From Acanthosepion pharaonis (lineage: Eukaryota; Mollusca; Cephalopoda; Sepiida; Sepiidae): a stretch of DNA of 64,000 bases. Location: the NCBI GenBank assembly GCA_903632075.3, contig CAHIKZ030002621.1:1-64000 (forward strand). The letters are read 5' to 3'. Positions 1-11,560 of the stretch are shown here, piece by piece; the first letter of the stretch is position 1; every line of letters starts with the position of its first letter. The position numbers and the translations under genes are program-made. Under the pieces are notes generated by a model. The model worked only from the letters and a program-made list of their open reading frames with translations. It was not told the DNA's origin and searched no databases.

Positions 1-940
1 GTATATCACCATTGGGTACTTGTTCACCCCATCTTGTTTACTACTAACATTTATTTATGACGTTAGATAAGATTTGCACGCCCCAAACTTGACAGTACCA
101 TCCACCCTACTTAACAGCGGACGAATATGTCATCACCACCTCACCAGGCTTTACTCGCTGTATTTAACTCGGTTATCGAAAGCAAATTTGTTATACTGCA
201 ACAATGACACCAAACTTGATGTTGTCAAGCAAACAATAAAATGAAATTTACAAAAAACTGACCGAGATAAGATTCGTTCTTCTTAGCGGAAATTTTGATA
301 GTTTTTTCCCTCCCAAACATTAAATAATATTTTCTTTTTGTGTATCTTAGGGAAAAGGCGCGAAGTGAACACATAAGTCTTGTTTATTTAAATATTTCAT
401 TTTAAGAAAAAAAAAAAATGTCCATACTTTTCTTTTTTATCGATTTGATTAAATATTGAGAAAATTCTCACAAAAAATTTCGAAACAAACAAAAAACTTC
501 TTTTTAAGTAATATAAAGTTATTTGATGTGTTTATATCTTGAATAAACGAGTTCTGTCAGAAAAGTATACAGCTATTTTTAATATCTCGGTGACCGTTTG
601 CATTCAACCATCCTGTGTGAACATATAATCATCCGTAGTCAGTAGTGTGACGACAAGGAATGAGCTTGTATATTGTGTGACCTTCGTAATCACAATGGCC
701 GAGTGAGATATGTTTCGTGTAGGATTTTGTAGCAGAACATTGAAAGTTTAAGCCAAAACTGAAACAAACCACGGAAATCGTATATGAATATTTATTAATT
801 AAGGGCTTAAATAATTTCTTTATTTGTGAAATAACTTTCTTGTACATTTCATTGTATATATTGGATATTATTACGATTGTCTTAATTTGACATTAAAATT
901 TGAAATATAAGTTACTTCAGTTTCCTATGTTATATTTGTT
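1..940. other. No gene recognised
   Basis: AT-rich sequence with short A and T runs. No reading frame shows codon structure or a recognisable motif, and I see no repeat family shared with the rest of the window. Confidence 0.5.
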
Positions 941-960
941 TACAATGTAAATAGTGTATA

Positions 961-1135
961 TTTACATTGTTCGGGCAGTTGTCCTCATCTTTACTGTTAC
1001 ATTCACGACATTTCGGCCGTTGTACGCTCCGGCCTTCTTCAGGTGATATTTGTTGGATTTTAGAGCTGAACCCTTTATTTAGTCCACGGGAGTAGATTGT
1101 TCTAATTCCACTTACCATTTTTTTACTCAATCGCC
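961..1135 (-). repeat. Penelope-like terminal repeat with hammerhead-like core
   Basis: On the minus strand this reads CTGAAGA (1042-1036), a GC-rich hairpin (GGCCG pairing with CGGCC) and GAAA (1014-1011), then a tail ending in a second small hairpin close to TTTACATTG. The same block recurs at 3131-3225, 16640-16745, 17008-17095, 35400-35515, 58540-58640 and 58850-58945. The flank at 1060-1130 matches the outer flank of those copies. Here only one arm of the usual inverted pair is present. Assignment to Penelope-like elements is inferred from context: another hammerhead-like site in the window lies about 300 bases downstream of a PLE GIY-YIG remnant. Confidence 0.65.
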
Positions 1136-1785
1136 ATTTTCTGTTCAACCCTGGATGTTTCCAACGTCCTTAAAGGACGGGACCACCCACTTTGGAAATC
1201 CCAGGGCTAAACATATCTTTGTTACTGCATTGAGTTTTTTCCTTACTAAGTCCCTCTTAATTGTAGCCTTGTGTCATACTAAATTTACATTTATAAATCC
1301 TCTGGATGCCAGTTCACAAATTGCTGTTACATAATTTGAGTGATATGCGACCTTGCTCTAAGCAAAAGAAAAAGCAACTGAGCGAACAGAAAACTGATTG
1401 AAGTCTTAAAAAACGTAGCCTCGAAAAAGGAAAAAAAAGAAGAGGAAGACGCGATCTTGTAGTCCCAAGGAATTCGTACAATCACCGAGCCGCTAGCAAT
1501 TAATCCAATATGGCTAGCCTTACTCTCGCCTGACGAATGCTGGCATTAGGCTCAGTTGGGTGGGTTTGGTGAAGGCAGTTAGGTAGGCATACAATTCTAC
1601 AAAGTTCAGTAAAGAACATGATGGATTGGCGCTTTAGAGGAAAAACGCATTTCAGTGATATGCACGTGGATTACACTTTCCGTCATCTATTACTAGACCT
1701 AACAGTATGGATGCAGATATCAACACTGCAATGTAACTGGGAGTTTTACGCTTTAAACAATCGTCAGATCATATTTGAACAATCT
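1136..1785. other. No gene recognised
   Basis: Unique-looking AT-rich sequence without a recognisable coding or repeat signal. The open frame starting at 1618 continues into the antisense of the neighbouring LINE fragment and is not taken as a gene. Confidence 0.4.
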
Positions 1786-1789
1786 TTCC

Positions 1790-2081
1790 CCGCGAACACA
1801 GCAAATTTTAGGAAGTGGGGAATGATGGCTCTCCACAACGCCCTGTTCCTTGTAGCACTAATAAACGGTTGATTCTTTACCATTCTTCCTTTGTCACCGA
1901 TCTACCATCCATTTAGATTGACTGATTAGGTAAATTATTGACTGCTTTCCTATACTCCACCTTCCATTAGTAGGGTATGACAATTGAATTTTCTTACTAT
2001 CTTTCTGATTTTAAATATAAGTACCCTTGTAATTCCCCTTTTCATTAAAACTTCCTCGTTGCTTACATGTCCCGTCCATGA

Positions 2082-2085
<4 letters not shown>
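1790..2085 (-). pseudogene. RTE-type LINE 3' end fragment
   Basis: The minus strand encodes a decayed C-terminus of a LINE endonuclease-reverse transcriptase. The readable stretch ISWTGHVSNEEVLMKRG is followed by a basic segment, and after a frame change by a TGRCGEPSF-like stretch that corresponds to the LWRAII tail seen in the longer copy at 44490-45290. Related fragments lie at 19355-19850, 46855-47530 and 53700-54440. The 5' boundary of this copy coincides with the (TA)n tract at 2084, so it is 5'-truncated or interrupted there. Stops and frame changes make it non-functional. The family is recognised by protein similarity from memory; RTE clade is my best call. Confidence 0.6.

Positions 2086-2134
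<49 letters not shown>
2084..2134. repeat. (TA)n microsatellite
   Basis: Uninterrupted TA dinucleotide tract followed by TAGATAGATA. It abuts the LINE fragment ending at 2085. Confidence 0.95.
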
Positions 2135-2137
<3 letters not shown>

Positions 2138-2371
2138 TAGATAAACATAGTAAGCCAGTCAAACCTACCCAGGTTTCACCGAAGCGGATCGTCAGGGAAA
2201 GCTGGCTCGGGTTTTTTTTCTTTGGGCTTCAAACCTGAATCTGTGCGATTTTTTTCGACAGACTTTCATGTTTCTAGCTCTTTCTTTTTTTTAAAACCTT
2301 TTTTTCTCTCGAGATTGATTTGATTATTGGCAAATCAAAAATTCGAGGTTTTTTCGAAAACAGTATAGTTA

Positions 2372-2373
<2 letters not shown>

Positions 2374-2438
<65 letters not shown>
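2374..2438. repeat. (TA)n microsatellite
   Basis: Perfect TA tract, directly followed by AATAATAAT and then a SINE-like repeat. Confidence 0.95.
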
Positions 2439-2439
<1 letters not shown>

Positions 2440-2440
<1 letters not shown>

Positions 2441-2695
2441 ATAATGGCCACTCGTATTCGAGGATACACGTCTACTAGGGCGACTAGTCAATCCCTATTG
2501 CAGACCTTGCTCAGGCACATTTGTGTTTGTTCAACATCCACCGAGCCCACCTGTGGTTTATACTGAAACTATGCTGAGCAGACCTTAGTTACAGTTTCTG
2601 GAAAAGAGCGTGTTATCTAGCGTGATCAACAATCACAATAAGGCCAACACACCCAAACCTCGGTCACGATGCCTTGTGACTTCGTGCTAAATTAA
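2440..2695 (-). repeat. Fragment of tRNA-headed SINE family (copy 1)
   Basis: Shares blocks with 12850-13312 and 49808-50045, including GCAGACCTTAGTTACA-like and TGTGACTTCGTGC stretches. In the 12850 copy a tRNA-like A box (TGGCCTAGTGG) lies at the far right on the minus strand, so the element is oriented minus. This copy lacks that head. Confidence 0.5.
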
Positions 2696-2699
2696 CACA

Positions 2700-3120
2700 T
2701 GGGTTTAACATTTCTACCTATTATGTTTTTGAGTGTTGCTTCATCATGTTTCTAATTATTATGCATTTGTTTAAAATATTATAAGTTAATAGTGCTATGT
2801 TTATTTTGACGTACACTGTTATTATTATTAATATTATCAATTTTGTTAAAGGTATTATTATTTTTTTTTGAGATACATTTAAATTTGTTGATCAATGACG
2901 GAATTAGGGAATCCATTATTAACAAGTGTTTGTTTACTTTAATGTTATGTAATTTTTTAAAAGATATGGTTTTGGAAAAAATATTATTTGTGTGCGTTGG
3001 GCTATTATTGTTATATATTGTTGGGGCATTCACTATTGTAATTAAGAAGACGCAAATTAATACTAGAAGTAATAAATTTATGTGTGTTGGAATCCAATAA
3101 ATACATCAAGAATGGAATTT
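2700..3120. other. AT-rich stretch, possible decayed coding remnant
   Basis: The minus strand is open from 3033 to 2779 (84 residues, Asn/Lys/Ile-rich) just downstream of the PLE remnant at 4110-4760. I cannot match it to a PLE domain; the composition alone could explain the open frame. Not called as a gene. Confidence 0.2.
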
Positions 3121-3121
3121 T

Positions 3122-3705
3122 TGTATAAATATTTACATTAGTCGGACTATTGTCCTCGTCTTTGTCGCCATATTTGTCACAACGTTTCGGCCGTGGGTTA
3201 AAAAATGAGCCTTCTTCAGGTGGTTGGAATTTCGAACTGAACCCTTTATTTCGATCGCTGGGGGTAGACTGTTCTAATTCCACGTGCCATGTTTGATGGA
3301 TGTCAGTTATCAGTTAACTCCTGCTAATTTTCCCTCTGAAAGTTCTCCACTGCCTTAACCAGGAATTGAACTCACCTTCTTTGGGTCTGTCACTGGATCT
3401 AACCAACGCCTTTATTGAAATGCCATGTGTCCTGGGGACATCTGGGTATGATCCAGTGACAGACCCAAAGAAATTTAATTGTTAAGGCAGTTTTTTCCTT
3501 TCAGAGGGAAAATTAGCAGGAGATAACTGATAACTGACATCCATCAAACATGTATAAACATGGAATTGAAAGTTCATCCCCATTTGATCGAAAATAAAGG
3601 GTTTAGTTCGAAATTAAAAATGAAAAAAATATATATAGAAAAATGTTAAATATGGCGAAAAGATGAGGACAATAGTCCGAATAATGTAAAAACTACTGTA
3701 CATAT
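3122..3705. mobile_element. Palindromic pair of PLE terminal repeats
   Basis: The left arm (3131-3425) and right arm (3430-3700) are inverted copies of one sequence. The blocks TCTTTGGGTCTGTCACTGG, CCCTCTGAAAG and CTCCTGCTAATTTTCC on the left reappear reverse-complemented on the right. The left arm carries a complete minus-strand core, CTGAAGA (3219-3213) and GAAA (3188-3185). The right arm has lost the central hairpin but keeps the outer GATGAGGACAATAGTCCGAA hairpin at 3664-3683. It sits just downstream of the minus-strand PLE RT remnant, as expected for its 3' terminal repeat, and has the same layout as 16640-17095 and 58510-58945. Confidence 0.7.
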
Positions 3706-4109
3706 ACCCTCATCTCAGAAATATAGACAAACTTTGAATGGAATTTTATTATTAATATTAAGTTCTCGTGTCAATTTGAGGACGGAGTGACTTTCAAATT
3801 TTTTTTTGTGTAATTTGATCAATATTTTTAGCTAAATTTTAGTTGTTAGTAGATGGTTAAAAGACGTTTCCATGACAATAAAAATACAAGACTATTGTCA
3901 AAAAGGTTAAAATACTCATGCCGTCAAAACTAGCTTTTATTTAGTGAAAAAAGTTTGAACTAAGTAACTATAAACATTTTTTTGCTATCCGCTGCCAGCC
4001 ACAAAAACTAAAGATAAAACGAAAATGTTATCTATGTATTTTACATATATGGGGGGTATATTAGTATCATTAAATATTTTATTTTTTAAATGTGCCATAT
4101 AATAATTAG

Positions 4110-4760
4110 AAAAAGATGGCCTAAAGGAGATCCCATCGCCATACTATTTGAGTATAATTATTAACTAGGGGTCATGAAAAGGAACTTGAGTTGTACATGC
4201 TAATAATAATATTTTTTTTAAATAGTGGGTTTAATATTGATGGGTAGGAGAGAAATCTGATTCTTTACATCACGGATAATGATATCAATCGTTTTCTGGG
4301 GACATTAGTAAATAAATTTAATACATTCAAAGATGCGAATATTTTGTTGTTTGGTTTTACAGCATGAAGAATATGTATAAATTCATTTGTGGAGTTCATA
4401 CAGTATTAACTTGGGAGGTAGAAGTAATAAATTTGTTAAGGGTTTTAAAAGGTCATATACTGGTGTAGGTATTAGTGAGATGATAGGTCGGTGGGGAGGA
4501 ATCTTTTTTAATGGATTTTTTACATTTCCATAAAAGGTAGCCAGGTTGATAAACAAATTATAATCTTTTGAAGTTTATAAGATCCTGTTTCAGCAGTTAT
4601 CAGTAATAAGTTTATTCGATATGGTTTTTTTTAAGTTAAGAGGTGGTGTTATTGGCTAACTTTTTAAATTAATTATAATCGTCCAAAATGGCCTGTAATT
4701 TTGAGTGATATTCATGTTCGTTTAAAATAACGAAAGTATTAGTTTTATCAGATCGTCAGA
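4110..4760 (-). pseudogene. Penelope-like reverse transcriptase remnant
   Basis: Minus-strand pieces in several frames line up in order with a PLE reverse transcriptase: DKTNTFVILNEHEY (about 4750-4690, the N-terminal DKG-like box), TNTPVYDLLKPLTNLLL in the fingers (about 4520-4450), SLNVLNLFTNVPRK (about 4350-4300, motif A) and MAMGSPLG (about 4142-4119, motif B). In motif A the usual SLDV has become SLNV, so a catalytic aspartate is lost. Frameshifts and stops separate all the pieces. The motif with the YxDD box and the GIY-YIG domain are not readable downstream. The element would copy itself by reverse transcription if intact; here it is dead. Family call from motif order is fairly secure. 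Confidence 0.7.
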
Positions 4761-5029
4761 TAAAAATACTGTTTTTTTTTTAGTTGTGTGGCTGTTTTTT
4801 AATAAAGGAGTATTTATGATTCCATTCGGATGTTTATGTTAACGTTGTTTAAGAGATTCGGCTTTAAGTAATTATTTTCAAAATTTCCTATATATCGTCC
4901 TTATTATCGGGGCTAGAGTGTTTGAACATAGAAATCTACTAAATTACGTGTTCACTAAAGTATAACGTTTAGGTGTGCCTGTGTGCGGGTATCTATATAT
5001 GTATATAAAATTACAAAAAAATTGTACTC

Positions 5030-5450
5030 GTAAGTTTGGCGCTCACCTTACGAAGGGCTTTATCTATATATAATATAGGTCATCTTAGGTTCTTTTTTTT
5101 GTTTTTTTTTTTTTCAAAAAATACTCAGAAAAAAAAATGTCATGATGTCCTTTCTAACCTTAGGTCTCTGGTTGAGACCCTGAAAAAAAATGTATATAAA
5201 AGGGAAATAATAATAATAATTTGAAGATCTTCAGAAACTATCAAAATACAAGGACCCTGAAATTGAAATGCCAAAATGTGGTACATGAGGACATGAACAA
5301 TTCTAGTTGTAGCTGGAGCCCTCAGTTTGATTGGAAATTTGGGATTTCTGGTAGTCAAATTCTTAAATAAATGCAAACGATTTTACTCACAAGTACAGCT
5401 CTCATCTTACAAAGGGCTTTATCTATGTAAAATGTGTGTGATCTTAGAAT
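5030..5450 (+). pseudogene. LINE ORF2 C-terminal fragment with flanking direct repeat
   Basis: Around 5221-5330 the plus strand reads EDLQKLSKYKDPEIEMPKCGT, then several stops and LEPSV. This resembles the YKDLEIE..MW..KT..PVVIGALG tail common at the end of LINE ORF2 proteins in invertebrates. It is flanked by two similar blocks, CACCTTACGAAGGGCTTTAT near 5044 and CATCTTACAAAGGGCTTTAT near 5401, which encode the HLTKGFIY segment. Two partial copies therefore lie in tandem. Multiple stops make it a pseudogene. Confidence 0.5.
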
Positions 5451-5587
5451 ATCAATAATCTCAGGTTGTTGTTTTTTAATTTAATTTTTTTTTGTTTCAA
5501 AAATTCTCAGTGGAAAATATTATGCCATTTCTGACCTTATGTCGCTGATTGGGGCCAGGAAAGAAATGAGTATGCAAATTAAAATCA

Positions 5588-5590
5588 AAG

Positions 5591-5625
<35 letters not shown>

Positions 5626-5652
5626 TCTTTAATAATAATAATAATAATAAAA
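5588..5652. repeat. (AAT)n microsatellite
   Basis: AATAATAAT tract, interrupted once by ATCTTT. A shorter copy lies at 5206-5221. Confidence 0.9.
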
Positions 5653-6245
5653 TAAATGCTATAAGTTTCCTTCTAAATATCTATCCCTGATTTATTTTTT
5701 CTTTTTGGTTCTACGAAACCCTAACGATGGTTGTCTTGTCTGTGGAACCATTTTTACCGATTATTGGTTTTAGATTTTTAAAAACAGTTTTGCAAATGCT
5801 TGCTTCAGTAGCGGATTTAATCCAAGTGATTTTATTTATCTCGTATCTGAACAGATGGCGCCAACATTAAATCACGTTCGCTCATGAAATAGCGAAACGT
5901 TTATTTTAAAGGGTAATAAGCAAATGGATTAACCAGAAAGAAAAAATATTTGAAGAATCTGGTGTGGCGAATGTAAACTGGAGCCAAAAAAAAAAAAAAG
6001 AAAAAGACGCATATTATTAAAGAACATTGGCTTAGGGACATGAAAGCCAATATTCTACCATCTTTATATAAACATCTAAAAAGAGAAGCGTGTAAATTGG
6101 GTAAGCACTAGGACATCAGATCTGATTTTTGCAACACTAATTTTTTAATGATGGATGTTGGACTACAAGCAATTCCCAAATTCCTTTCTGTTGTATACAG
6201 TCTTGTGTTGTCATCAAGGTGAACAATATTTTTCTTTCCATCTAC
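5653..6245. other. No gene recognised
   Basis: AT-rich with A-runs near 5988 and 6001. No motif or repeat family recognised. Confidence 0.4.
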
Positions 6246-6250
6246 ACTTG

Positions 6251-6348
6251 CTTACAGCCACATCATGTTGAAACACCGAAGTTAAGCAACGTCGAGCCTG
6301 GCCAGTACTTTGGGAATACTACAGGGTACCCTTCAAAAAAAAAAAAAA
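6251..6348 (+). repeat. 5S rRNA-derived SINE fragment
   Basis: The sequence aligns by eye with animal 5S rRNA: CTTACAGCCACATCATGTTG at the start, GAAGTTAAGCAACGTCGAGC in the internal promoter region, then CCAGTAC and GGGAATACTACAGGGT. Internal pieces of 5S are deleted, and an A-run follows at 6335. It is a degraded copy of the 5S head seen complete at 26776-26890, not a functional 5S gene. Confidence 0.7.
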
Positions 6349-6699
6349 GCAAAAAGCAGGAAATTTGGTTCAGTTTATTTAATTGTTGGAATTTTTTGTT
6401 ACAGTTCTTTTGAAACAAAAGCAAAGGCTTAAAACAGAACAAAAACACAAATGTTAGATGTGGTGTTCAAACTAAAGAACCTGGCAAAATTTCTTGGCAT
6501 TTTTTCAGTCTCAAGTTGGATGTTCTTTCTTAAAGAGAACAATAACATAGCGTTGAAAATTTGTTAACTGCAGTCATGTCGGAACAATAAATGGTTAAAA
6601 TTTATAAGCTTAGTTAATTTTTAAGTTCATTCATATAATAAAATATATAGTTTTTTTTTAATATTTTATTTTATTTTATTTTTTTTTCATCATGTAGTA

Positions 6700-6935
6700 A
6701 ATTTACTGGGTTTTGGTGGAGCACCCTGTTATCCATTACACTACTCTCACATATAAGGCTCGGAATTGGTAATCGGAGACCCAAATTCCAGTCCCAGTCG
6801 AGTTCGTTATATACACTAAAAGCGAAAACCTCCCATAGCTTTGGCTTAATTAATAGGACTTGTATTATTATCTATGAAAATCTTACAATCTAAAAAAATA
6901 TTTTCAAAGGGGTTTAAATAACCCACAAAGAATAT
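6700..6935 (+). repeat. tRNA-derived SINE, partly inverted
   Basis: The body GGCTCGGAATTGGTAATCGG through CCAGTCGAGTTCGTTATA matches the tRNA-headed SINE at 26895-27150. The first 50 bases (GTTATCCATTACAC) are the same head in reverse orientation. The tail contains the family's AATCTAAAAAAATATTTTC block. Confidence 0.65.
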
Positions 6936-6954
6936 TAGATACTGTAAGCTTGCA

Positions 6955-7210
6955 TGTAAGGGTAATATAAAGGCACAATGGTTCGGAATTGTTCCAATTC
7001 CAGTCAGGTTCCTTATATTCACTTTACGCGCAAATACATTTGACAAATGTATAAATCCACCTCTTCTCCTCCAGCTATGTGTTAATTAGTAAGACGTGTA
7101 TCACTAAAACCATCATTATCTCCAAAAAATTCTTACAATCTAAAAATATTTTATGACTTTAGATAACCTGCAAAGGGTTGATAAGCCATAAAAAATGAAT
7201 CAATAAAAAA
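6955..7210 (+). repeat. tRNA-derived SINE
   Basis: A second copy in tandem with the preceding one. It keeps CGGAATTGTTCCAATTCCAG (degraded B box), CTCCAGCTATGTGTTAATTAG, AAATATTTTATGACTTTAGA and the 3' end CAAAGGGTTGATAAGCCATA followed by AATCAATAAAAAAA. Confidence 0.7.
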
Positions 7211-7272
7211 AATCTTCAAAACCATTATACACCAAATTTAACTTCCAGGTATGTTTAATAGTCAAGATGATA

Positions 7273-7507
7273 TTGGGTTGGTGCATAATTATCAGGCGTC
7301 TTTGTAGGCGAGATATTTGTTAATAAAAATTGTTGATTTGTTTACTTTTTTAATAAAAATATTATTTTATTTTCAGGTTATAAAAATGCGTGTCGATAAT
7401 CATACGCTCCGGAATAATCATTTAAAAATGTTATTGTTGAATTGTTATGATTCTTTTTTCATAATAAATATTGTTTAAAAACGCCTGATAATTATGCACC
7501 AACCTAA
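7273..7507. mobile_element. mariner-type MITE with near-perfect TIRs
   Basis: A 235-bp element flanked by TA on both sides (7271-7272 and 7508-7509). It begins TTGGGTTGGTGCATAATTAT and ends in the reverse complement with one mismatch; inverted repeats extend about 27 bp to CAGGCGT. The GGTTGGTGCATAATTAT terminus is typical of mariner elements. It is too short to encode a transposase, and no transposase remnant is obvious inside. Confidence 0.85.
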
Positions 7508-7509
7508 TA

Positions 7510-8490
7510 TCTTTACAATTGTTTCCCAACAACGGAAATTACTCATTAAATTCCGTCCTAACCGGGTGCTCCGTATCGTTAGCCTTTTGCCGTACCAGCA
7601 AGCTAAGTTAATAAACATTTATCTGCGGCGCCGCGTTTAACAGTCTAGTCTCGCAGACCATGACAGGTGTCATGAGCTTGACCCTCACTGTGTGTCCCAA
7701 ACATGTGGCCTTGCACTATTGGAACCAAAGTTTGATAAATACCAAGATAAAGGAGGACGTGTTGCAAATGAATTCCCTAGTTCCCTTACTGGGTGACCCA
7801 TTTTTGTGGCTCTGTGTTCCCTTCCTTCTCCACTCTCCTAACTGCTAACTCCCTTAGAGAGAATAGGACCCACAGCTTTACCACGCTAGATGTTGTTATA
7901 GAAAGTAGTTGTTTTTTTTTTACGATGTGGGGTTGTGTCTAACAGGTTTTCATTTCAGAGTCCCCTTAAACTTGCTATACCGTGTTTGTTTATATGCGTG
8001 CTTGTGCATCTGTAGCAAGCATGAATACATACATACAAATATGCATGCATATACGTATCCGCACGTGTATGTTAGTGTGCGCGTCCAACTGTATGTGTTT
8101 GTGTGTGTGTGTTTATGTGGTTCAGTTTGTGCGTTCTTATTTTTTCATTTATTTTTCTGTTTTCGCTTTTTATATTTAGTGTTTGTGTGTTTTTGCGTTT
8201 TGTATAGAGTATATTTTTGGTGAATTGCTTGTATTTTTGTGGTTGGCTATTTATTTGTTGTGGGTGTTGTGAAGAGCGTTCGTATGCTTTTTTTTGCGTT
8301 TTGTAAGGGGTATAGTTGTGGTGATTTGAATATTGGATTTTGTGTGTGTTTTATATGGGTATTATTTTGTTGGTTATTATTTTTTTTAATGTGTTTACTC
8401 GTTTTTGGGTGGATAGTGTTTGGGATTGGTATAGATTAGATGTTAGGTACGGTTGTTTGTGATGGTATTATATTTTGTCTTGCAATTCTT
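7510..8490. other. No gene recognised; TG-rich stretch
   Basis: 7980-8480 is rich in TGTGTG and TTTTG, which keeps short frames open on the plus strand (7909-8223 and 8239-8439). These translate to Val/Cys/Phe-rich low-complexity peptides. No gene supported. Confidence 0.4.
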
Positions 8491-8499
8491 TCATTTTTT

Positions 8500-10130
8500 A
8501 TATTAGTATTTAGGTAGCAAAATAGATGCTTATTTAATGTCTGCATTCCCCCCTTATTTCTTTCCTCTTGTTAAATAAGTTGTTTTGATCCTTGAAGTTG
8601 TTGATTTTTCAGTTTTTCTCCAGACACAATTTACAGTTTCTTCTGTTGCTACTTTTTTTTTTTTTAATAATTTACCATTTAATCTCGGTAATGGTGTTAT
8701 TTTATTTCTGACCCCATGTGTAGTTTGATAGTGTTGTGTTGTTTTTGTATTTTTCTGTTTTAAAGGAAGTTTGATGATTATTAAATGTTTTTTTAAAGGT
8801 TGTTTCTGTAGCTCCTATGTAAGTTGTTTGTTCCAATGGCTTTATATATTATGTTATTGGTTAGGAATTTGTTGCTAAACAGGCAATTGTTTTTATTTCG
8901 ACAACTGCATTTGTGGTTGCTTTGCTCGTTTATGTTCTTGTGATTATTATCTTTGTTGAGTATTATATTATTGTTTTTGGTTTTTATTTTTTCCATGTTA
9001 TCCATGCAGCTGTAACTGATTTTACTTTATTTTTGTTGATAATGTTTGTTAGTTCGTTGTGTTTGAGGAAATGTTTTTTAATTATTCGGGAGAATATTTC
9101 CCTATTTTTGTTTTTATTGTATTATCGTAGAGTGGGTTGAACCAAATTATGTTTCTTTTTCTATTGTGTTTGTTTAGTTTGTTTTCATTTGTATATTCTA
9201 GTTTGTCCGAATAACCGCTATATCTTAATGCAATTTCATATGTTTTTTGTTTCCGTTGAATATTTTTATTTTGCTGGAATTTGTTGATATTCTTTTGTTT
9301 AAGCATAGGAGGGTGGTTGGAGTTTTTCCCTATCAATATAAAGTTGTTGTTTGCCTCTCTGTATGGTTATTGTTTAGATTAAATGTTATTTCTAAGAATT
9401 TTACTACTTTTATATAATATTTTATGTCTATTTTAAATCCTAATATGTTGAAGGTTTCTATGATCTGTTTTTTTTAATAATGTGTATTAATTTATTGATA
9501 ATGTACATGTCTATGAGTTCGCATATTCACGCGCAGCCATAGCTGCCGATTGTTATATCAAAGGTTTGTTAGATATTGGTATTGTTGTTATTATTGGTGT
9601 TGTGTTTTTGTCTATATTTTGTTGCTGTAGCATAATATTGACATTCTGCAATGTTTGACAATTTGGAATTTTTTATGTATTGTTTCGCCAGTTCTAGTGC
9701 ATTGTTTAGTGTATTTTCATTGATGGGTGGGTAAAAGTCATTTAAGTCTAGTTGTAAGAAGAATCAGAATTTTTGTTGGTGATGTTGTTAAACCAATTGT
9801 TTCTTTCGTATTTTTTCCATTAGTTTATATTTCATATGCTGTGTACATATTTTTTCTACAATTTGCTTACTTCCCAATGTTGGTATTTGTGGGATTTATT
9901 AGACTTCATGTTGGTTTATTTAAAAAATGACTTTGTGCTTTTTAGCTTAATAAATGGTTCTACTTTCGGTATTTTTGTTTAATTCTGTTGCCTAGTTTTA
10001 ATTTGGCGGCTATGGTTTTAGCTTCTGCATTTATGTTGCTTCCAATTCATTGTTTCTGGTTTTGAGGAATTTGGTGTTTTCTTTTTCAATTTGTTTTTGT
10101 GGTTATTTGTTTTTTATCTTAATAGATGGC
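8500..10130 (-). pseudogene. Penelope-like element, GIY-YIG and linker remnant
   Basis: On the minus strand 9005-8793 reads NHKCSCRNKNNCLFSNKFLTNNIIYKA, the Cys-rich linker (C-x-C-x5-C) that precedes the GIY-YIG endonuclease of PLEs, then HRSYRNNL, a stop, and KTFNNHQTSFKTEKYKNNTTLSNYTW, the GIY-YIG core in decayed form. Upstream, 9336-9082 carries IGKNSNHPPM, QRKQKTYEIALRYSGY and IIWFNP, the region between RT and endonuclease. Further upstream to about 10130 is AT-rich and frame-broken and may be the RT. The protein would be a reverse transcriptase with a C-terminal endonuclease; this copy has frameshifts and stops. Confidence 0.65.
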
Positions 10131-10141
10131 TCTGGATTTGC

Positions 10142-10149
10142 ATACATAC

Positions 10150-10200
<51 letters not shown>
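10142..10200. repeat. (CATA)n(TA)n microsatellite
   Basis: CATACATACATA grading into a pure TA tract. Confidence 0.95.
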
Positions 10201-10201
<1 letters not shown>

Positions 10202-10544
10202 ATGGAGGTTTCTTTCTCAAAATCTTTTAAGTTAGTGTGGAAAGTCAACCTCTTGATTATTTACTATTTTCCGTTCTATTTACATACGCTCTCTATTTTA
10301 GTTGTTGCTACTGTTGAAAGTCTTCAAGTGATGTGGTTTTCGGTATTTGATGTAATTCTTCGGGTGTGATTCTGTAGCGCCAGAACTGATGAAAGATTTT
10401 TTTTCTGCATGTCACTTGTTTAACCATCAATTTTCTTAAACTTGTCAAGTAGGTTTCTTGTTACTTTCTTTTGCTTCTCTCGTTTTGATATGTCCCGACA
10501 TCATATCTTCTTTAAAAGCTCTTATTAGCTATTGTTCACCAAAT

Positions 10545-10675
10545 ACAAGGCAAAAGAGTCACTCAAGGGAGAGTGTTACTAAATGATGATTAATGAGAAA
10601 GGTGCAAGGGGTACATATTATGAGCATATGTAGGATAAACAACGACTGGCCCTAGAGATGAAGAGGTTAACATTA
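10545..10675 (+). repeat. Interspersed repeat, second copy near 59395
   Basis: Shares AAGGGGTACATATTATGAG-like and CATATGTAGGATA-like blocks with 59395-59480, in the same strand. Too little remains to assign a class. Confidence 0.4.
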
Positions 10676-11560
10676 TAATAATCAAAGAAGTATCCGCGCA
10701 GTTGGGGTGTTTCGAAATGCAATAGTTCTGGGAAATAAGCTGTCTTAGTTGAACTTCTTCCTCACCAATGGAATATGACTGGAATGAGAATGAGTCGACT
10801 TTATCATTCTACTGACTGGTTGACAAACAAGACTAGAGTTTTTCCAATGGTATTTGTGCGAAAGTGAACGCAACAATCTCGGCCAGAATTTGAACACTGC
10901 ACGCAGATTCCATTTTTTCTCTTTAATCACACAAGCAACTCTAAGCATTTAGATACTCTCTAGATGCCCTATTAAGATGACCTTGCGTCAGGCTAAGCTA
11001 CGTTTCGTGAAAATCAGTAATTAGAAACGTAAATGAAACGGAAAATGTCTATGCATCCTTGACATAAAAACTGGAGATGTGTAGAATTCGTTTCACGGAT
11101 TCCAAGCACAATTTCACTCTGAAGGGCACAGTTTCGGTCTAAGGACCAAATCTCGCAAATATCACGTGACCATGAAAAAATGTCTCGTCTCTCCAGTATT
11201 TTCGTTTCAGGAAACTCGAAGCTGACACCCTGCTCTGCACTAATTCGCCTGTCGACCTTTGAAATATAGGCTCGCTCTACTGGGCCACCCCATGTAACCT
11301 TTTAGATCTTGTCGGCGAGTTTGCACACATGGGTGTCAAGATGTGAAACTCGCGCTGAACCTTCGCACCTTCTCGTGTCAGATCACGTGACAGTTTAGAA
11401 GGAAACGAGAAAAGGAAGTGACATTCTGTACACATTTCAGATAAGATGGGTTTTTTTTCCTTTTCTTTTACTTGTCCGATTTTTAAAAACCCATGTGTTC
11501 CAAGATAGTTACTTCTTGGTAACTTTGGTGCTTGCCTCTTTCTCCTTTCATCTTTCAATT
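10676..11560. other. No gene recognised
   Basis: Less AT-biased than average (11030-11560), with short open frames on the minus strand that show no motif. Nothing assigned. Confidence 0.4.

Noticed and set aside
2843..3100. 85-codon hydrophobic plus-strand frame
   Set aside because: Antisense of an AT-rich minus frame; composition explains it.
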